DNA of 58,644 nt from a virus, in the IMG/VR virus record IMGVR_UViG_3300042691_031580, positions 1-58,644 of that record. One strand, written 5' to 3'. The notes below the pieces were generated by a model. The model was not told where the DNA came from and did no database searches. It saw only the letters and a program-made list of their open reading frames with translations. This document shows positions 6,148-14,278 of the stretch, one piece after another (position 1 is the first letter of the stretch; every line of letters begins with the position of its first letter). The translations under genes and the position numbers were made by a program.

Positions 6148-6782
6148 TAAAATTCTACTCCGTTTTTAGTTATAGCATGTAAAAATTCTTCACGAATTAA
6201 GTTATCTTTTTCCATAAATACTCCACTAAATTTATTTGTTGTCATAGTACTTGTAGGATGTTTAATTCCACGATTAGAACAACACATATGTTTGCTAGAA
6301 ATACTTACCGCTACAGACCTACATTCCATCTTTTTAGCTATAAAATCATGAATTTGCTGTGTAAGCGATTCTTGCATTTGAGGTCTTCTTGCAAACCAAT
6401 CTACAACACGATTTAATTTGCTTAAACCAATAACATATTCTCCAGGCACGTAAGCTACAGTAGCAAAACCTACAAACGGTAAGTTATGGTGTGCGCAAAG
6501 TGATACAACAGGAATACCAGTTTGAATTACAATGCCGTTATAATTATCTTCATTTGGAAATATTGTAATGTTGGGTTCATCGGTTACAGAACCAACTATA
6601 AGATCTTTGAGCCAAGCTTTTGAGACTCTACGAGGTGTATCTATAGTTTGAGGATCAGCTTCGTAATCAAATCCTACTGCTTTTAAAAACTCACCATAAT
6701 GTTTGGTGGCTTTTTTAATCATTTTTTCAATCTCCTTTAATGAACGAGGAGTATTTTCGTTTGCTTTATTTAATAAGTTCAT
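6147..6782 (-). CDS. folE: GTP cyclohydrolase I
   Basis: It converts GTP to dihydroneopterin triphosphate, the entry step to both folate and 7-deazaguanine bases. Visible marks are the N-terminal TPRRVSKAWL, VSLCAHHNLPF (zinc Cys and two His), YVPGEYVIGLSKLNRVVDWFARRPQMQE, and a second zinc Cys in MCCSNRGIKHP. The start at 6782 is preferred over the upstream Met at 6827 because the promoter -7 box (6798-6804) lies between them. With queE, queD, queC and the DpdA-like gene upstream it completes the route to preQ0. It has its own early-type promoter. Confidence 0.93.
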   Translation of the reverse strand: MNLLNKANENTPRSLKEIEKMIKKATKHYGEFLKAVGFDYEADPQTIDTPRRVSKAWLKDLIVGSVTDEPNITIFPNEDNYNGIVIQTGIPVVSLCAHHNLPFVGFATVAYVPGEYVIGLSKLNRVVDWFARRPQMQESLTQQIHDFIAKKMECRSVAVSISSKHMCCSNRGIKHPTSTMTTNKFSGVFMEKDNLIREEFLHAITKNGVEF

Positions 6783-6794
6783 ATTTTTATTTTT

Positions 6795-6828
6795 TATTAA
6801 TATATTAAAAGAAATTTTGTAAGCCAAA
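6795..6828 (-). promoter_or_regulatory. Early-type promoter before folE
   Basis: TTTGGCTTAC starts at 6828 and TATATTA at 6804 on the coding strand, 24 bases apart. The -7 box has one change from TATATTT. The promoter lies between the queE stop (6831) and the folE start and decides the folE start codon. Confidence 0.7.
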
Positions 6829-6830
6829 TC

Positions 6831-7589
6831 CTATACTCCTGTTTTTTTATTCCAAATTGTTACGTGTAATCTATCAGTAAATCTTACTCCTTCCCTAATG
6901 GCAATATCTGCTGCCATTTCTCTTGTTTTAGATAGTTCTTCTTGTGTTTGCCCTTCAGGCATTATAATAATTTGTCTTCTTCGTATTAGACCTGAGTCAA
7001 GATAATCTTTTTTGATTTCTTCCCAATCTGATTCTTGAGCAACTACAAACTTGAACCAAGAGTTTGGTCTTTGTGCAAGATCTTTAATGATCTCTGGTTT
7101 ATACCTAGCTCGTTCTTTCATGCCTGAGTTAGCTAACTTTGGGCTATTGTTCCAACAACTAATTAAAGCTGCTAGATCTGCATCAGGCATTAATACACTT
7201 TCATTTTCTATCTCAATGTAAGGAAAGAATGAATACTTATGATAAAATGCCTCTAAGAATGCTACTAATCTTCTTTGTTGCTTTAAAGGAGATCCTCCAG
7301 TTAAGATAAGATGTTGACCACTACTAAATTTTGTAATAAGATCAATCTTTTCAAACATTTCAAAGATTTCATCAAAGGAATATTCATTTCCATGAGGCCA
7401 CACATCTAAAGTATCACACCAAACACATTGCAGAGTACAACCTTGTAACCTAATAAATGTTGATAATACACCCGCATTTACTCCCTCTCCTTGAATAGTA
7501 TCCGCAAACATTTCAGATATGATTAGCTTATCATCTCCTTCAACTTTCTTAGTAAAGGTAGGTTTTTGTTCAATTAATGTAACTGGCAT
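6831..7589 (-). CDS. queE: 7-carboxy-7-deazaguanine synthase (radical SAM), 252 aa
   Basis: QueE ring-contracts 6-carboxytetrahydropterin to 7-carboxy-7-deazaguanine. The radical SAM cluster motif is clear: C51-x3-C55-x2-C58 in RLQGCTLQCVWCDT, preceded by FADTIQGEG (substrate loop typical of QueE) and followed by LTGGSPLKQ. The C-terminal part has IIIMPEGQT and ADRLHVTIW-like strands typical of the family. It is longer than minimal QueE proteins but matches the larger phage and bacterial type. It lies in the operon dpdA-queC-trx-queD-small ORF-queE. Confidence 0.93.
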   Translation of the reverse strand: MPVTLIEQKPTFTKKVEGDDKLIISEMFADTIQGEGVNAGVLSTFIRLQGCTLQCVWCDTLDVWPHGNEYSFDEIFEMFEKIDLITKFSSGQHLILTGGSPLKQQRRLVAFLEAFYHKYSFFPYIEIENESVLMPDADLAALISCWNNSPKLANSGMKERARYKPEIIKDLAQRPNSWFKFVVAQESDWEEIKKDYLDSGLIRRRQIIIMPEGQTQEELSKTREMAADIAIREGVRFTDRLHVTIWNKKTGV

Positions 7590-7591
7590 GT

Positions 7592-7819
7592 TTATTTGTT
7601 TTTAAAGTAAATATCTAAAAATATTTTGGGATATCTCATAATCTTTCCAGTATATTTTGGAGTTGATACTTCATGTGTTTCTGTTGGTACTTTAGCAGAT
7701 GTAGAAGCTTGGTAAACTGCTTTACCTAATTCTGATCCTGCTGCTTTTCCTAGATACTCATAAAGGGACATCATTTGTACATCTTCAGTTGTTGTTTTTG
7801 TCCATAATTTATTCTTCAT
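7592..7819 (-). CDS. Hypothetical protein, 75 aa
   Basis: A small basic protein between queD and queE, not recognised. The start at 7819 (MKNKLWTK) is preferred over the Met three codons earlier because it lies in an AGTTATGAA junction, where the upstream queD stop overlaps by 11 bases, like other coupled starts in this genome. No membrane segment. Its position suggests a link with the deazaguanine pathway, but no motif supports that. Confidence 0.65.
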   Translation of the reverse strand: MKNKLWTKTTTEDVQMMSLYEYLGKAAGSELGKAVYQASTSAKVPTETHEVSTPKYTGKIMRYPKIFLDIYFKNK

Positions 7820-8276
7820 AACTTGCACTATTTTTGTTGTGTTCCATAAACTCTACTTGAGCTACTCTTACTCTTTCTTTAGTTTCTTCTTGAACAAAGA
7901 GATTTAACTTTTCGTAAATGTACTTAGCAAACTGCTCTGCTCCCGTTGCTGGAATGATTCTTAATTGGATTAATCCTTTAATATGCATAACTTTAAAAAG
8001 CGGTAGATGTGGGTCATCCTCAGCTATAATTGTAGTATGATCAAACATATGATCCATCCATGCTTTAGGATTCATACCATCGATAGTACCTTTAGCACGT
8101 TTCATGCCTCCAAAGTCCCATACCCAGTTTCTCTCATCTAAATCACCTTCAAACCATACTCTAAATGATATTCCATAACCATGTAAGAACTTACAATGAG
8201 TACCTTCTGCTTTCCACTGTCTGAAGCAAGTTGAGTACCCATCAAATAATTTAGTTGATCTATATATTTTACCCAT
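7809..8276 (-). CDS. queD: 6-carboxy-5,6,7,8-tetrahydropterin synthase, variant QueD
   Basis: QueD converts dihydroneopterin triphosphate to 6-carboxytetrahydropterin. The start at 8276 (MGKIYRS) lies one base after the upstream stop. Family marks are HCKFLHGYGISF, NWVWDFGGMK, FDHTTII, ATGAEQFAKYIYEKL, and RVAQVEFMEHNKNSA near the end. Compared with classical QueD, the AAH and HGH metal-ligand positions read TCF and HGY. I recall a bacterial subfamily with this pattern, so the enzyme may bind metal with other residues. Its place between thioredoxin and queE supports the call. Confidence 0.85.
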   Translation of the reverse strand: MGKIYRSTKLFDGYSTCFRQWKAEGTHCKFLHGYGISFRVWFEGDLDERNWVWDFGGMKRAKGTIDGMNPKAWMDHMFDHTTIIAEDDPHLPLFKVMHIKGLIQLRIIPATGAEQFAKYIYEKLNLFVQEETKERVRVAQVEFMEHNKNSASYEE

Positions 8277-8277
8277 A

Positions 8278-8529
8278 TTAACTATTAACAAAGTTTACTA
8301 ATTGCTCATAACTCATTGCTCCTGCTTTTTGTTTGATGATCTCTCCATCATTCATTATCATAGTAGTAGGAATACTTCTAACATTATATCTCTCAGTAAG
8401 AGCAGCATCGTAATCTACATCTACTTTTCTTACTTGAAATTGAGAATTTTTCTCTAATTGATTAATAACTGGGGCCATATTTTGACATGATGGGCACCAC
8501 GCTGCTGTGAAATACAAAATTTGTGTCAT
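8278..8529 (-). CDS. Thioredoxin-like protein, 83 aa
   Basis: A small thioredoxin/glutaredoxin-fold protein with active site WCPSC (Cys12 and Cys15), the RKVDVDYDAALTERYNVRSIPTTMI strand-turn with the conserved cis-Pro, and a GAMS loop before the last helix. It likely reduces the disulfide at the C-terminus of the phage ribonucleotide reductase (CVSC in NrdA). It sits between queC and queD, so it may be co-expressed for both processes. The length is close to phage glutaredoxin-like proteins. Confidence 0.9.
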   Translation of the reverse strand: MTQILYFTAAWCPSCQNMAPVINQLEKNSQFQVRKVDVDYDAALTERYNVRSIPTTMIMNDGEIIKQKAGAMSYEQLVNFVNS

Positions 8530-8535
8530 TTATTT

Positions 8536-9231
8536 TTATTTAAGATTAATATATTCTTTCCAACCGTTTGCTCTTAATTGACATGCTGGGCAAAATGGAT
8601 CTTCTTGTGTTCCACTTTCAGCACTCCATCCCCAATCGTGTTTATATAATCTCTTACCATTATAACAAGTATGAGACATTTCTATTACTTCATTTAAACA
8701 ATTTTCAGTTTCTGCTAATTTAAATGTTTCTGCTTTAGTTAAATACATTAATGGGGTTTCAATTTTAAGATCACTTGTTTTAGTTCCAAAAACTCCCATA
8801 TTCATAGTTTCTAACAATGTATCTACAAAATCTCGTCTACAATCAGGATAACCACTATAATCAGTTTGACATACTCCTGTTATTAATGAATCAGCGTTTG
8901 TTTTTAAAGTATATACATAAGCATTGTATAAAAATATACCATTTCGTCCAGGAACAAAAGATGATGGTAAACCATATTTATTTATTTGAGATACATCTCC
9001 ATTAGATGTTAAAGCACTTTCTGCTAAAAATCCCAATGATTGATCTAAATTAACAACAACTTGTTTTACACCTGTTTTTTCTAGAATTTTTTTAGATTGT
9101 TCAATTTCAATACTATGCTTTTGACCGTACTGGAATGTGATTGCTTCTACTTCTTTGTACCTATTTAAGGCCCAGTAAAGACAAGTAGTAGAATCCTGTC
9201 CTCCACTAAATACAACTATTGCTTTATTCAT
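8536..9231 (-). CDS. queC: 7-cyano-7-deazaguanine (preQ0) synthase
   Basis: QueC uses ATP and ammonia to turn 7-carboxy-7-deazaguanine into preQ0. The N-terminal PP-loop SGGQDSTTC (9-17) binds ATP. FQYGQKHSIE, PGRNGIFLYNAYVYT and the zinc-site cysteines (HTCYNG and FCPACQLRANG) are all present. The length of 231 aa is normal. No queF is seen in the window, so preQ0 or a derivative rather than preQ1 is the expected product. It is followed directly by thioredoxin and preceded by the DpdA-like gene. Confidence 0.94.
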   Translation of the reverse strand: MNKAIVVFSGGQDSTTCLYWALNRYKEVEAITFQYGQKHSIEIEQSKKILEKTGVKQVVVNLDQSLGFLAESALTSNGDVSQINKYGLPSSFVPGRNGIFLYNAYVYTLKTNADSLITGVCQTDYSGYPDCRRDFVDTLLETMNMGVFGTKTSDLKIETPLMYLTKAETFKLAETENCLNEVIEMSHTCYNGKRLYKHDWGWSAESGTQEDPFCPACQLRANGWKEYINLK

Positions 9232-9233
9232 TT

Positions 9234-10031
9234 TTATAAATTATTTATTGTTTTAAACATTTTTATGTTATGAAGCACCATCTCATATGTCTCATCATCG
9301 ACCGTTGAATTAAACGCATTATTCATATTAGATTTAGGTTTTTCAGTTAAACCTAGTGGTGCTACATATTTTATTTTTTCTAAACCAGCCATTACTGGGC
9401 TTGATGTGTCTATTGATTCAATAAATGGAAAACCAGAGTAAAATTGAAATTCTCCAGGAATACATGTTCCTAATAAATGAATTCTATCTGTTGATTCAAG
9501 TGCTCCACAAGCGTATAATTTAGATATAGCTGCTATTCTACCAAATGCTTTAGCTAAATCTTTATTTGGATGTGGAAACAAATGAGAATAATAATCTGCT
9601 CCATAACTGAATGCTAATTTTTTATAACCTAAATTTTTATACATATCACAACATGCTATAGCGTCATATATACTTGTTGCTTGCACTACAGCTACTTTAG
9701 TAGTTTCAGGAGGCATATCTATAGTACTCCAATGTTTAGCAGATTCAACAGATTTATTATAATCCATCCATACATCAGGAACAATAAATTCTTGAGGTTT
9801 AATAATATTAATCCAATAAAGTAATCTATCCGTATCATATGCACTTCCTAACTCATGTAATGAGTTATCCATTATAATATATCTATCTTTAGCTTTAGCA
9901 GAAGTAAAGTAATCAGCATATTCTTTATGCAGATCACATAGATGAGGTAAACAATAATCACCATCAGTGTGCTCCTGTACTTTATCCATTATAGATAAAG
10001 GAGCTTCATGAAATATTTTTATTTTAGACAT
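9234..10031 (-). CDS. dpdA: DpdA-like tRNA-guanine transglycosylase paralog (DNA base exchange), 265 aa
   Basis: Phage DpdA proteins exchange guanine in DNA for a 7-deazaguanine base (known for several phages). Visible are IIMDNSLHELG (about 52-62; replaces the DSGGF/DNGA block of the TGT barrel), FIVPDVWMDYNKS (about 77-90), VAVVQATS, LAFSYGADYY and IHLLGTCIPGEF near residue 190. The length fits small phage DpdA types. It is the first gene of the operon under a strong early promoter, followed by queC, trx, queD and queE, which would supply its substrate. The family call rests on motifs and context; the exact DpdA subfamily is not assignable here. Confidence 0.8.
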   Translation of the reverse strand: MSKIKIFHEAPLSIMDKVQEHTDGDYCLPHLCDLHKEYADYFTSAKAKDRYIIMDNSLHELGSAYDTDRLLYWINIIKPQEFIVPDVWMDYNKSVESAKHWSTIDMPPETTKVAVVQATSIYDAIACCDMYKNLGYKKLAFSYGADYYSHLFPHPNKDLAKAFGRIAAISKLYACGALESTDRIHLLGTCIPGEFQFYSGFPFIESIDTSSPVMAGLEKIKYVAPLGLTEKPKSNMNNAFNSTVDDETYEMVLHNIKMFKTINNL

Positions 10032-10044
10032 TTGATATAACTTT

Positions 10045-10080
10045 TATTTAAATATACGAAAAAAAATTTAGTAAGCCAAA
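10045..10080 (-). promoter_or_regulatory. Early-type promoter of the deazaguanine operon
   Basis: TTTGGCTTAC starts at 10080 and TATATTTAAATA at 10056, 24 bases apart on the coding strand. It lies between the nrdA stop and the dpdA start and almost equals the promoter at 4285-4320, including the T tract between the boxes. Confidence 0.75.
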
Positions 10081-10098
10081 CTTATATAAAAGATCATG

Positions 10099-11823
10099 CT
10101 ATCCCTCACAACTCACACATTCACTCAAACGTTGTAGATTGTCACCTCTTAATACACTTTCAGTACGAAGATAATATAATGTTTTAATTCCTAATTTATG
10201 AGCTTCTTTATGTACTTGACTAATCCATTTTGGAGTATCATTTGGATCAAAGCACAAATTTAATGAAATAGCCTGATCAACATATTTTTGACGAATTGCG
10301 TTTTGACGAACAATTTCTAATTGATTAATTTCTTTAAATGTTAAGAATACTTCTTTTTCTTCATCTGTTAAAATATAGTCAGGTAAACCTACTACTGATC
10401 CTTGATCTTTTAAAATTTGATCCCAAACACTATCAATATTATATCCTTTTTTCTCTAATAATTCTTCTAATATTTTATTACGTTTAATAAAAACACCCTT
10501 TGCTGTTTTTAAATTATAAACGTTTGCAGGAATTGGTTCAATTGAAGGCGATACACCTCCTGAAATGTGAGCGTTTGATACTGTAGGAGCAATTGCAATA
10601 TGATGAGTATGTCTTAAACCTGTTCCTTTACACCATTCTGGTTCACCATAAAGTTCCGCTTGTTCCTTACTTGCTTTAATAGCTCCGTTATAGATAAAAT
10701 CTGATATTATTCTTGTTTGTGAACTTGCTTGAATACCAACAAATGGTAAACCTTTTGATTGTAAATAAGTGTGCCATCCTAAAACACCGATTCCAATTGC
10801 TCTACCTTTAGTGGCAGAACGAACTGTGTTTTCCATGAATTTAATATTTTTAGCTCTATCAATAAATTCTTGTAATGCACCTTCTAGAAACCAACATGTT
10901 AGTTCAGGTAATGTCATTCCATTTTCAAATTTATAGTCTTTCCATTCATCCCAACGTGCTAAATTCAATGAAGATAAACAACAAATAAATGAATGTAATT
11001 CATCTGTATAAAGTGAAATTTCACTACAAATATTTGTCATTGAAACATGCAAGTTATTTTTCTTATATGCTTCAGGAGATGCGTTATTAACATTATCTTC
11101 AAACATAATATATGGTTCGCCTGTTTCCAAACGTGTTTTAAGTATTTCACCCCATAATTTTAATGCTTTAGGATCTCTATTGTCTAGATCTGTCATAAAT
11201 TTATCATCAATTACTACACACTGATGCAGATTTAAACATTGGCGGTTCACATCTCCTTTTGGTCTGCGAATACTCATGAATTCTTCAATATCAGGATGAT
11301 GTATGCTTAAGTTAACTGATGCTGCTCCTCTGCGAACTGAACCCTGATTAGTGGCTAAAATTGTTGAGTCATATATTTTACACCAAGGCACTACTCCTTC
11401 GCTTACACCGTTGTCTTTAATTGATTTACCGCGTCCTCTAATACGAGATACACCAATACCAACACCACCACCTTGAGATGATAAACGCATTAGTTCTGAA
11501 TTAGCATCAGCAATTCCTTCAATACTATCGCCTACATCAATACCAAAACATGAAATAGGCATTCCACGTTCTGTACCCATATTTGATAGTACAGGTGATG
11601 CTAAACATAGCCAATTTTTAACAATTGCTTCGTAAAAGAATGGTTGTAAATCTTTACGTTTTAATCTACGAGCGGCAGCTTTACTTACTCGTTTAAAAGC
11701 ATCAAATACATCTTCATCAGGTAATAAATAGCCTTTTGAAACCATGCTCACTACAATGTCGTCCATAAATTCGGGATAATTTTTTCCCTTAATCCAATTT
11801 GTTGTGTCTATTTGTATGCTCAT
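10099..11823 (-). CDS. nrdA: Ribonucleotide reductase class I large subunit, 574 aa
   Basis: It reduces ribonucleotides to deoxyribonucleotides together with NrdB. Active-site marks are PISCFG (Cys92), NICSE (Asn265, Cys267, Glu269) and ICCLSSLNLA (second redox Cys at 281/282), the GVGIGVS and GSVRRGA blocks, a radical-transfer LYYLRT near the end, and the C-terminal CVSCEG shuttle pair. It is shorter than T4 NrdA and lacks an N-terminal ATP cone, so the usual dATP inhibition is likely absent. nrdB lies downstream in coordinate but upstream in transcription, separated by three other genes. Confidence 0.95.
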   Translation of the reverse strand: MSIQIDTTNWIKGKNYPEFMDDIVVSMVSKGYLLPDEDVFDAFKRVSKAAARRLKRKDLQPFFYEAIVKNWLCLASPVLSNMGTERGMPISCFGIDVGDSIEGIADANSELMRLSSQGGGVGIGVSRIRGRGKSIKDNGVSEGVVPWCKIYDSTILATNQGSVRRGAASVNLSIHHPDIEEFMSIRRPKGDVNRQCLNLHQCVVIDDKFMTDLDNRDPKALKLWGEILKTRLETGEPYIMFEDNVNNASPEAYKKNNLHVSMTNICSEISLYTDELHSFICCLSSLNLARWDEWKDYKFENGMTLPELTCWFLEGALQEFIDRAKNIKFMENTVRSATKGRAIGIGVLGWHTYLQSKGLPFVGIQASSQTRIISDFIYNGAIKASKEQAELYGEPEWCKGTGLRHTHHIAIAPTVSNAHISGGVSPSIEPIPANVYNLKTAKGVFIKRNKILEELLEKKGYNIDSVWDQILKDQGSVVGLPDYILTDEEKEVFLTFKEINQLEIVRQNAIRQKYVDQAISLNLCFDPNDTPKWISQVHKEAHKLGIKTLYYLRTESVLRGDNLQRLSECVSCEG

Positions 11824-12497
11824 AATTCTATATCTTTAACTTTTTCTATTGCTTGTGGAGGTATATTATTTAAAGTATAATATCCTTGTTTATAATTAGG
11901 ATCAGTATATAATTTTAAATAATCTCCAGGAATCATATCTATCTTTATTTTTAGTATTGTCCAGTTTTTTATTCCTGTTTTTTGGTAAAACATTTCTCCT
12001 AAATTTTTTATATCTTTTAAATCTTTAGATAAATAAACTCTATCAGGATGATATGATGCTTTTGATCTTGATTTAGGTACTAATCCTATGCTTAATATTT
12101 TATCAGCATTTTGAGTTGGAGTAATATGATATAAAATAGAAGGAATATTTTCAACTACTTCTTCATCAAATTTAGCCTCAAATCTTAATTTAATTTCACC
12201 TTCTTTAAAATATTTTTTATCCCATTTACCAGTGTATTTTTCAGTTTCCATAAATGAAGGAAACCATCCTAAAGTATTTGCGTCTTTAATAATACCATTT
12301 AATAAAGCATTAACGTTTGTACTAAATGTTTTAATATAAAATGAATTTTTACTTCTAGTAAATATAAATTTTGATGAATATTTTTTTTCTAAAATATTTA
12401 ATGTTTTACCAATATTATTGGTTTTAATTAAACCTTCTTGAAGATTTAATTCATATTCTTCTTTATATACTTCTAATAAAATTTTTAATAATTTCAT
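11820..12497 (-). CDS. ADP-ribosyltransferase/KptA-like protein, 225 aa
   Basis: The N-terminal 115 residues are not recognised. The C-terminal part reads LYHITPTQNADKILSIGLVPKS (about 121-142), then HPDRVYLSKDLKDI. This pattern is like ADP-ribosyltransferase-fold proteins (KptA/Tpt1 or DarT-like), in which His-Thr and a later aromatic residue bind NAD. It could modify host proteins or nucleic acids or repair RNA ends. The assignment is tentative, as only the local pattern was read. It overlaps the nrdA start by 4 bases (ATGA). Confidence 0.5.
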   Translation of the reverse strand: MKLLKILLEVYKEEYELNLQEGLIKTNNIGKTLNILEKKYSSKFIFTRSKNSFYIKTFSTNVNALLNGIIKDANTLGWFPSFMETEKYTGKWDKKYFKEGEIKLRFEAKFDEEVVENIPSILYHITPTQNADKILSIGLVPKSRSKASYHPDRVYLSKDLKDIKNLGEMFYQKTGIKNWTILKIKIDMIPGDYLKLYTDPNYKQGYYTLNNIPPQAIEKVKDIEL

Positions 12498-12506
12498 AAT
12501 TTAATT

Positions 12507-12767
12507 TTAAAATCTGTCGTCTGCTCCAGGAGCAATAATATGTTTTGGATCTTTTTCTCCAATGTAATTTAATATTTTCTCTTGTGGGATAACTTTAAAA
12601 TGTACTCCTTTAATAGTTATTTCACCTCCATCTTTAAGAGTTTTCTTAAATAATGTTTCTTGTCTTTCGCTCCATTCATTGCTTAATGCAACTACTTCTG
12701 ATTTCTCAGCTTGAGTACCATTGACATAAATAGTAACTCCTGATCTAATGGATTGTGGTTTTATCAT
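12507..12767 (-). CDS. Hypothetical protein, 86 aa
   Basis: Not recognised. It has a short beta-type start (SGVTIYVNGTQAEKSEVVAL), a helix with SERQETLFKKTLKDGG, and a second beta part ending PGADDRF. Its start overlaps the stop of the HNH gene by 4 bases. It sits in the segment inserted between nrdB and nrdA. Confidence 0.65.
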   Translation of the reverse strand: MIKPQSIRSGVTIYVNGTQAEKSEVVALSNEWSERQETLFKKTLKDGGEITIKGVHFKVIPQEKILNYIGEKDPKHIIAPGADDRF

Positions 12768-13267
12768 AGTTTATTATATTTTTTTCTATTATCTGACATA
12801 GGAAGAGGTCTTGAGTTATCCCATCTTATAGTTCCTCCTTTACTTAAAGGAATTTTATGATCTACTTCCCAATACGTACCATAATTTTCCCATGTCATAT
12901 TTTTATCAAATTGTTTTTCTAAATGTAACATAAATTCTTCTCTACTACAACCTATAAGATCTAAAGTTTTTTGACTTTTATATTCTTTTAACATTAATTT
13001 GTAAACTCTATTTCTTAAATTAAATATTACTCGTTGTTGTGGAGTGGATTTTCTTTTATATTCTCGTTGATATTGTTTCCAACCATCATTATTTTCTCTC
13101 CATTTATTATAATATTCTGCTCTAGCTTCTTTGTTTTGTTTATTGTAATTTTTACTTTCTTCTCCCCAACATGGTTTACATTTTGGTGAATAATTATTTC
13201 GAGATTTTCTCCAATAAAAATTTTCTATAGGTTGAATAGTTTGACATTTTGTGCATTTCTTTTCCAT
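12764..13267 (-). CDS. HNH endonuclease (free-standing, homing-type), 167 aa
   Basis: An N-terminal zinc-knuckle pair (CTKCQ ... CKPC) and a C-terminal HNH block WEVDHKIPLSKGG ... NSRPL ... DNRKKYNKL are visible, with a helical linker between. The pattern matches phage homing endonucleases inserted next to conserved genes, here between nrdB and nrdA. The start codon lies in a small hairpin whose loop holds a late-promoter-like sequence (13279-13287). Confidence 0.9.
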   Translation of the reverse strand: MEKKCTKCQTIQPIENFYWRKSRNNYSPKCKPCWGEESKNYNKQNKEARAEYYNKWRENNDGWKQYQREYKRKSTPQQRVIFNLRNRVYKLMLKEYKSQKTLDLIGCSREEFMLHLEKQFDKNMTWENYGTYWEVDHKIPLSKGGTIRWDNSRPLPMSDNRKKYNKL

Positions 13268-13278
13268 ATGTTGTTTTA

Positions 13279-13287
13279 TTATACATA
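13279..13287 (-). promoter_or_regulatory. Late-like promoter in hairpin loop before HNH gene
   Basis: The coding strand has TATGTATAA, one mismatch from the late motif TATTTATAA, followed by TAAAA. It overlaps the left arm and loop of a 5-bp hairpin (ATATG/CATAT, 13266-13270 with 13284-13288) whose other arm contains the start codon. The arrangement is weak but resembles that at 32480-32516. Confidence 0.35.
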
Positions 13288-13315
13288 TTAAAAATGGACA
13301 AATAGTTGACTCTTT

Positions 13316-14269
13316 TTATAAATCATCCCAATTCGCTGTTGATTTAGCATATGAAGTAGGTCTTTGAGCAAAAAAGTCTTGGTGTTCAACCCCATTAGTT
13401 AAATGTCCAAACCATTCTATTTGCTTAAGTAATGATGGATCTATATCATTGTATATTCCACTATATCCTAGTTCTACTAGTTTTTCGTTTGCTCTTGCTT
13501 TAATGAAGTTTTTTAATTGGTCTTTAGTTAAGCCCTCAATGTTACCCATCTCAAATGCTTTTTCGATAAAATCTAACTCTAATTGAATTGATAATTCACA
13601 TGCTTCTACAACTTTACTTCTTAATTCTGGGGTATCTAGTTCTGGTTGCTCTTGAAGTAATGTTCTAAATAACCAGCATCCTGCTTTTGAATGTAAAGAT
13701 TCATCTCGAACACTCCAAGCGACAATCTGACCTGTACCTTTCATTAAGTTTCTTAATTGAAAAGACATTAAAATAGCAAATGAAGAAAACAAATTTACCC
13801 CCTCAGTAAATGCTGAAAATACAGCTAATGAAATTGCTTGTTCTTCTATTGTATCACCGGGCATTTCAATTAGACGATCTATTTTGGCTTTAGATGTTTC
13901 ATCTTCCATGAATGCTTTAAAATCATCTAAACCTAGTTCCTCATTCAAACGAGCATATGCTTCAGCATGGATACTTTCGAAATCAGCAAACGCACGAGCC
14001 ATTGCTTGTATTTCAGGTTTTGGAAACCAAATTGATACTTTTGTTGACCAATAGTCATTTACATGGACTTCAGTTTGAGCAAATGATTTTAAAATATTAC
14101 CAATCAGATTCTTTTCAGATTCTGTTAGTTTTAATTTCCAATCATTTAAATCAGATGCTAATGGTACCTCATCTGCTAACCAATGCGCTCTATGTTGATT
14201 TTTATAAAAATCGAATGCGTCTTGGTATTCGAAAGGTTTGTAATAAATTCTAGGTTCTGTTATAGGCAT
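13316..14269 (-). CDS. nrdB: Ribonucleotide reductase class I small subunit, 317 aa
   Basis: It carries the diiron-tyrosyl radical used by NrdA. Metal and radical residues are visible: Glu67 (QTEVHVNDYW region), FESIHAEAY (Glu98, His101, radical Tyr105), a TEGVNLFSSF Glu, and RDESLH with Glu and His. The C-terminal tail ends TANWDDL, like R2 tails that bind R1. The length is normal for a short phage R2. Confidence 0.95.
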   Translation of the reverse strand: MPITEPRIYYKPFEYQDAFDFYKNQHRAHWLADEVPLASDLNDWKLKLTESEKNLIGNILKSFAQTEVHVNDYWSTKVSIWFPKPEIQAMARAFADFESIHAEAYARLNEELGLDDFKAFMEDETSKAKIDRLIEMPGDTIEEQAISLAVFSAFTEGVNLFSSFAILMSFQLRNLMKGTGQIVAWSVRDESLHSKAGCWLFRTLLQEQPELDTPELRSKVVEACELSIQLELDFIEKAFEMGNIEGLTKDQLKNFIKARANEKLVELGYSGIYNDIDPSLLKQIEWFGHLTNGVEHQDFFAQRPTSYAKSTANWDDL

Positions 14270-14278
14270 AAGTTATGT

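Noticed and set aside
6783-6827. Upstream start of GTP cyclohydrolase (MAYKISF)
   Set aside because: The promoter -7 box lies between this Met and the one at 6782, so the RNA would not contain it.
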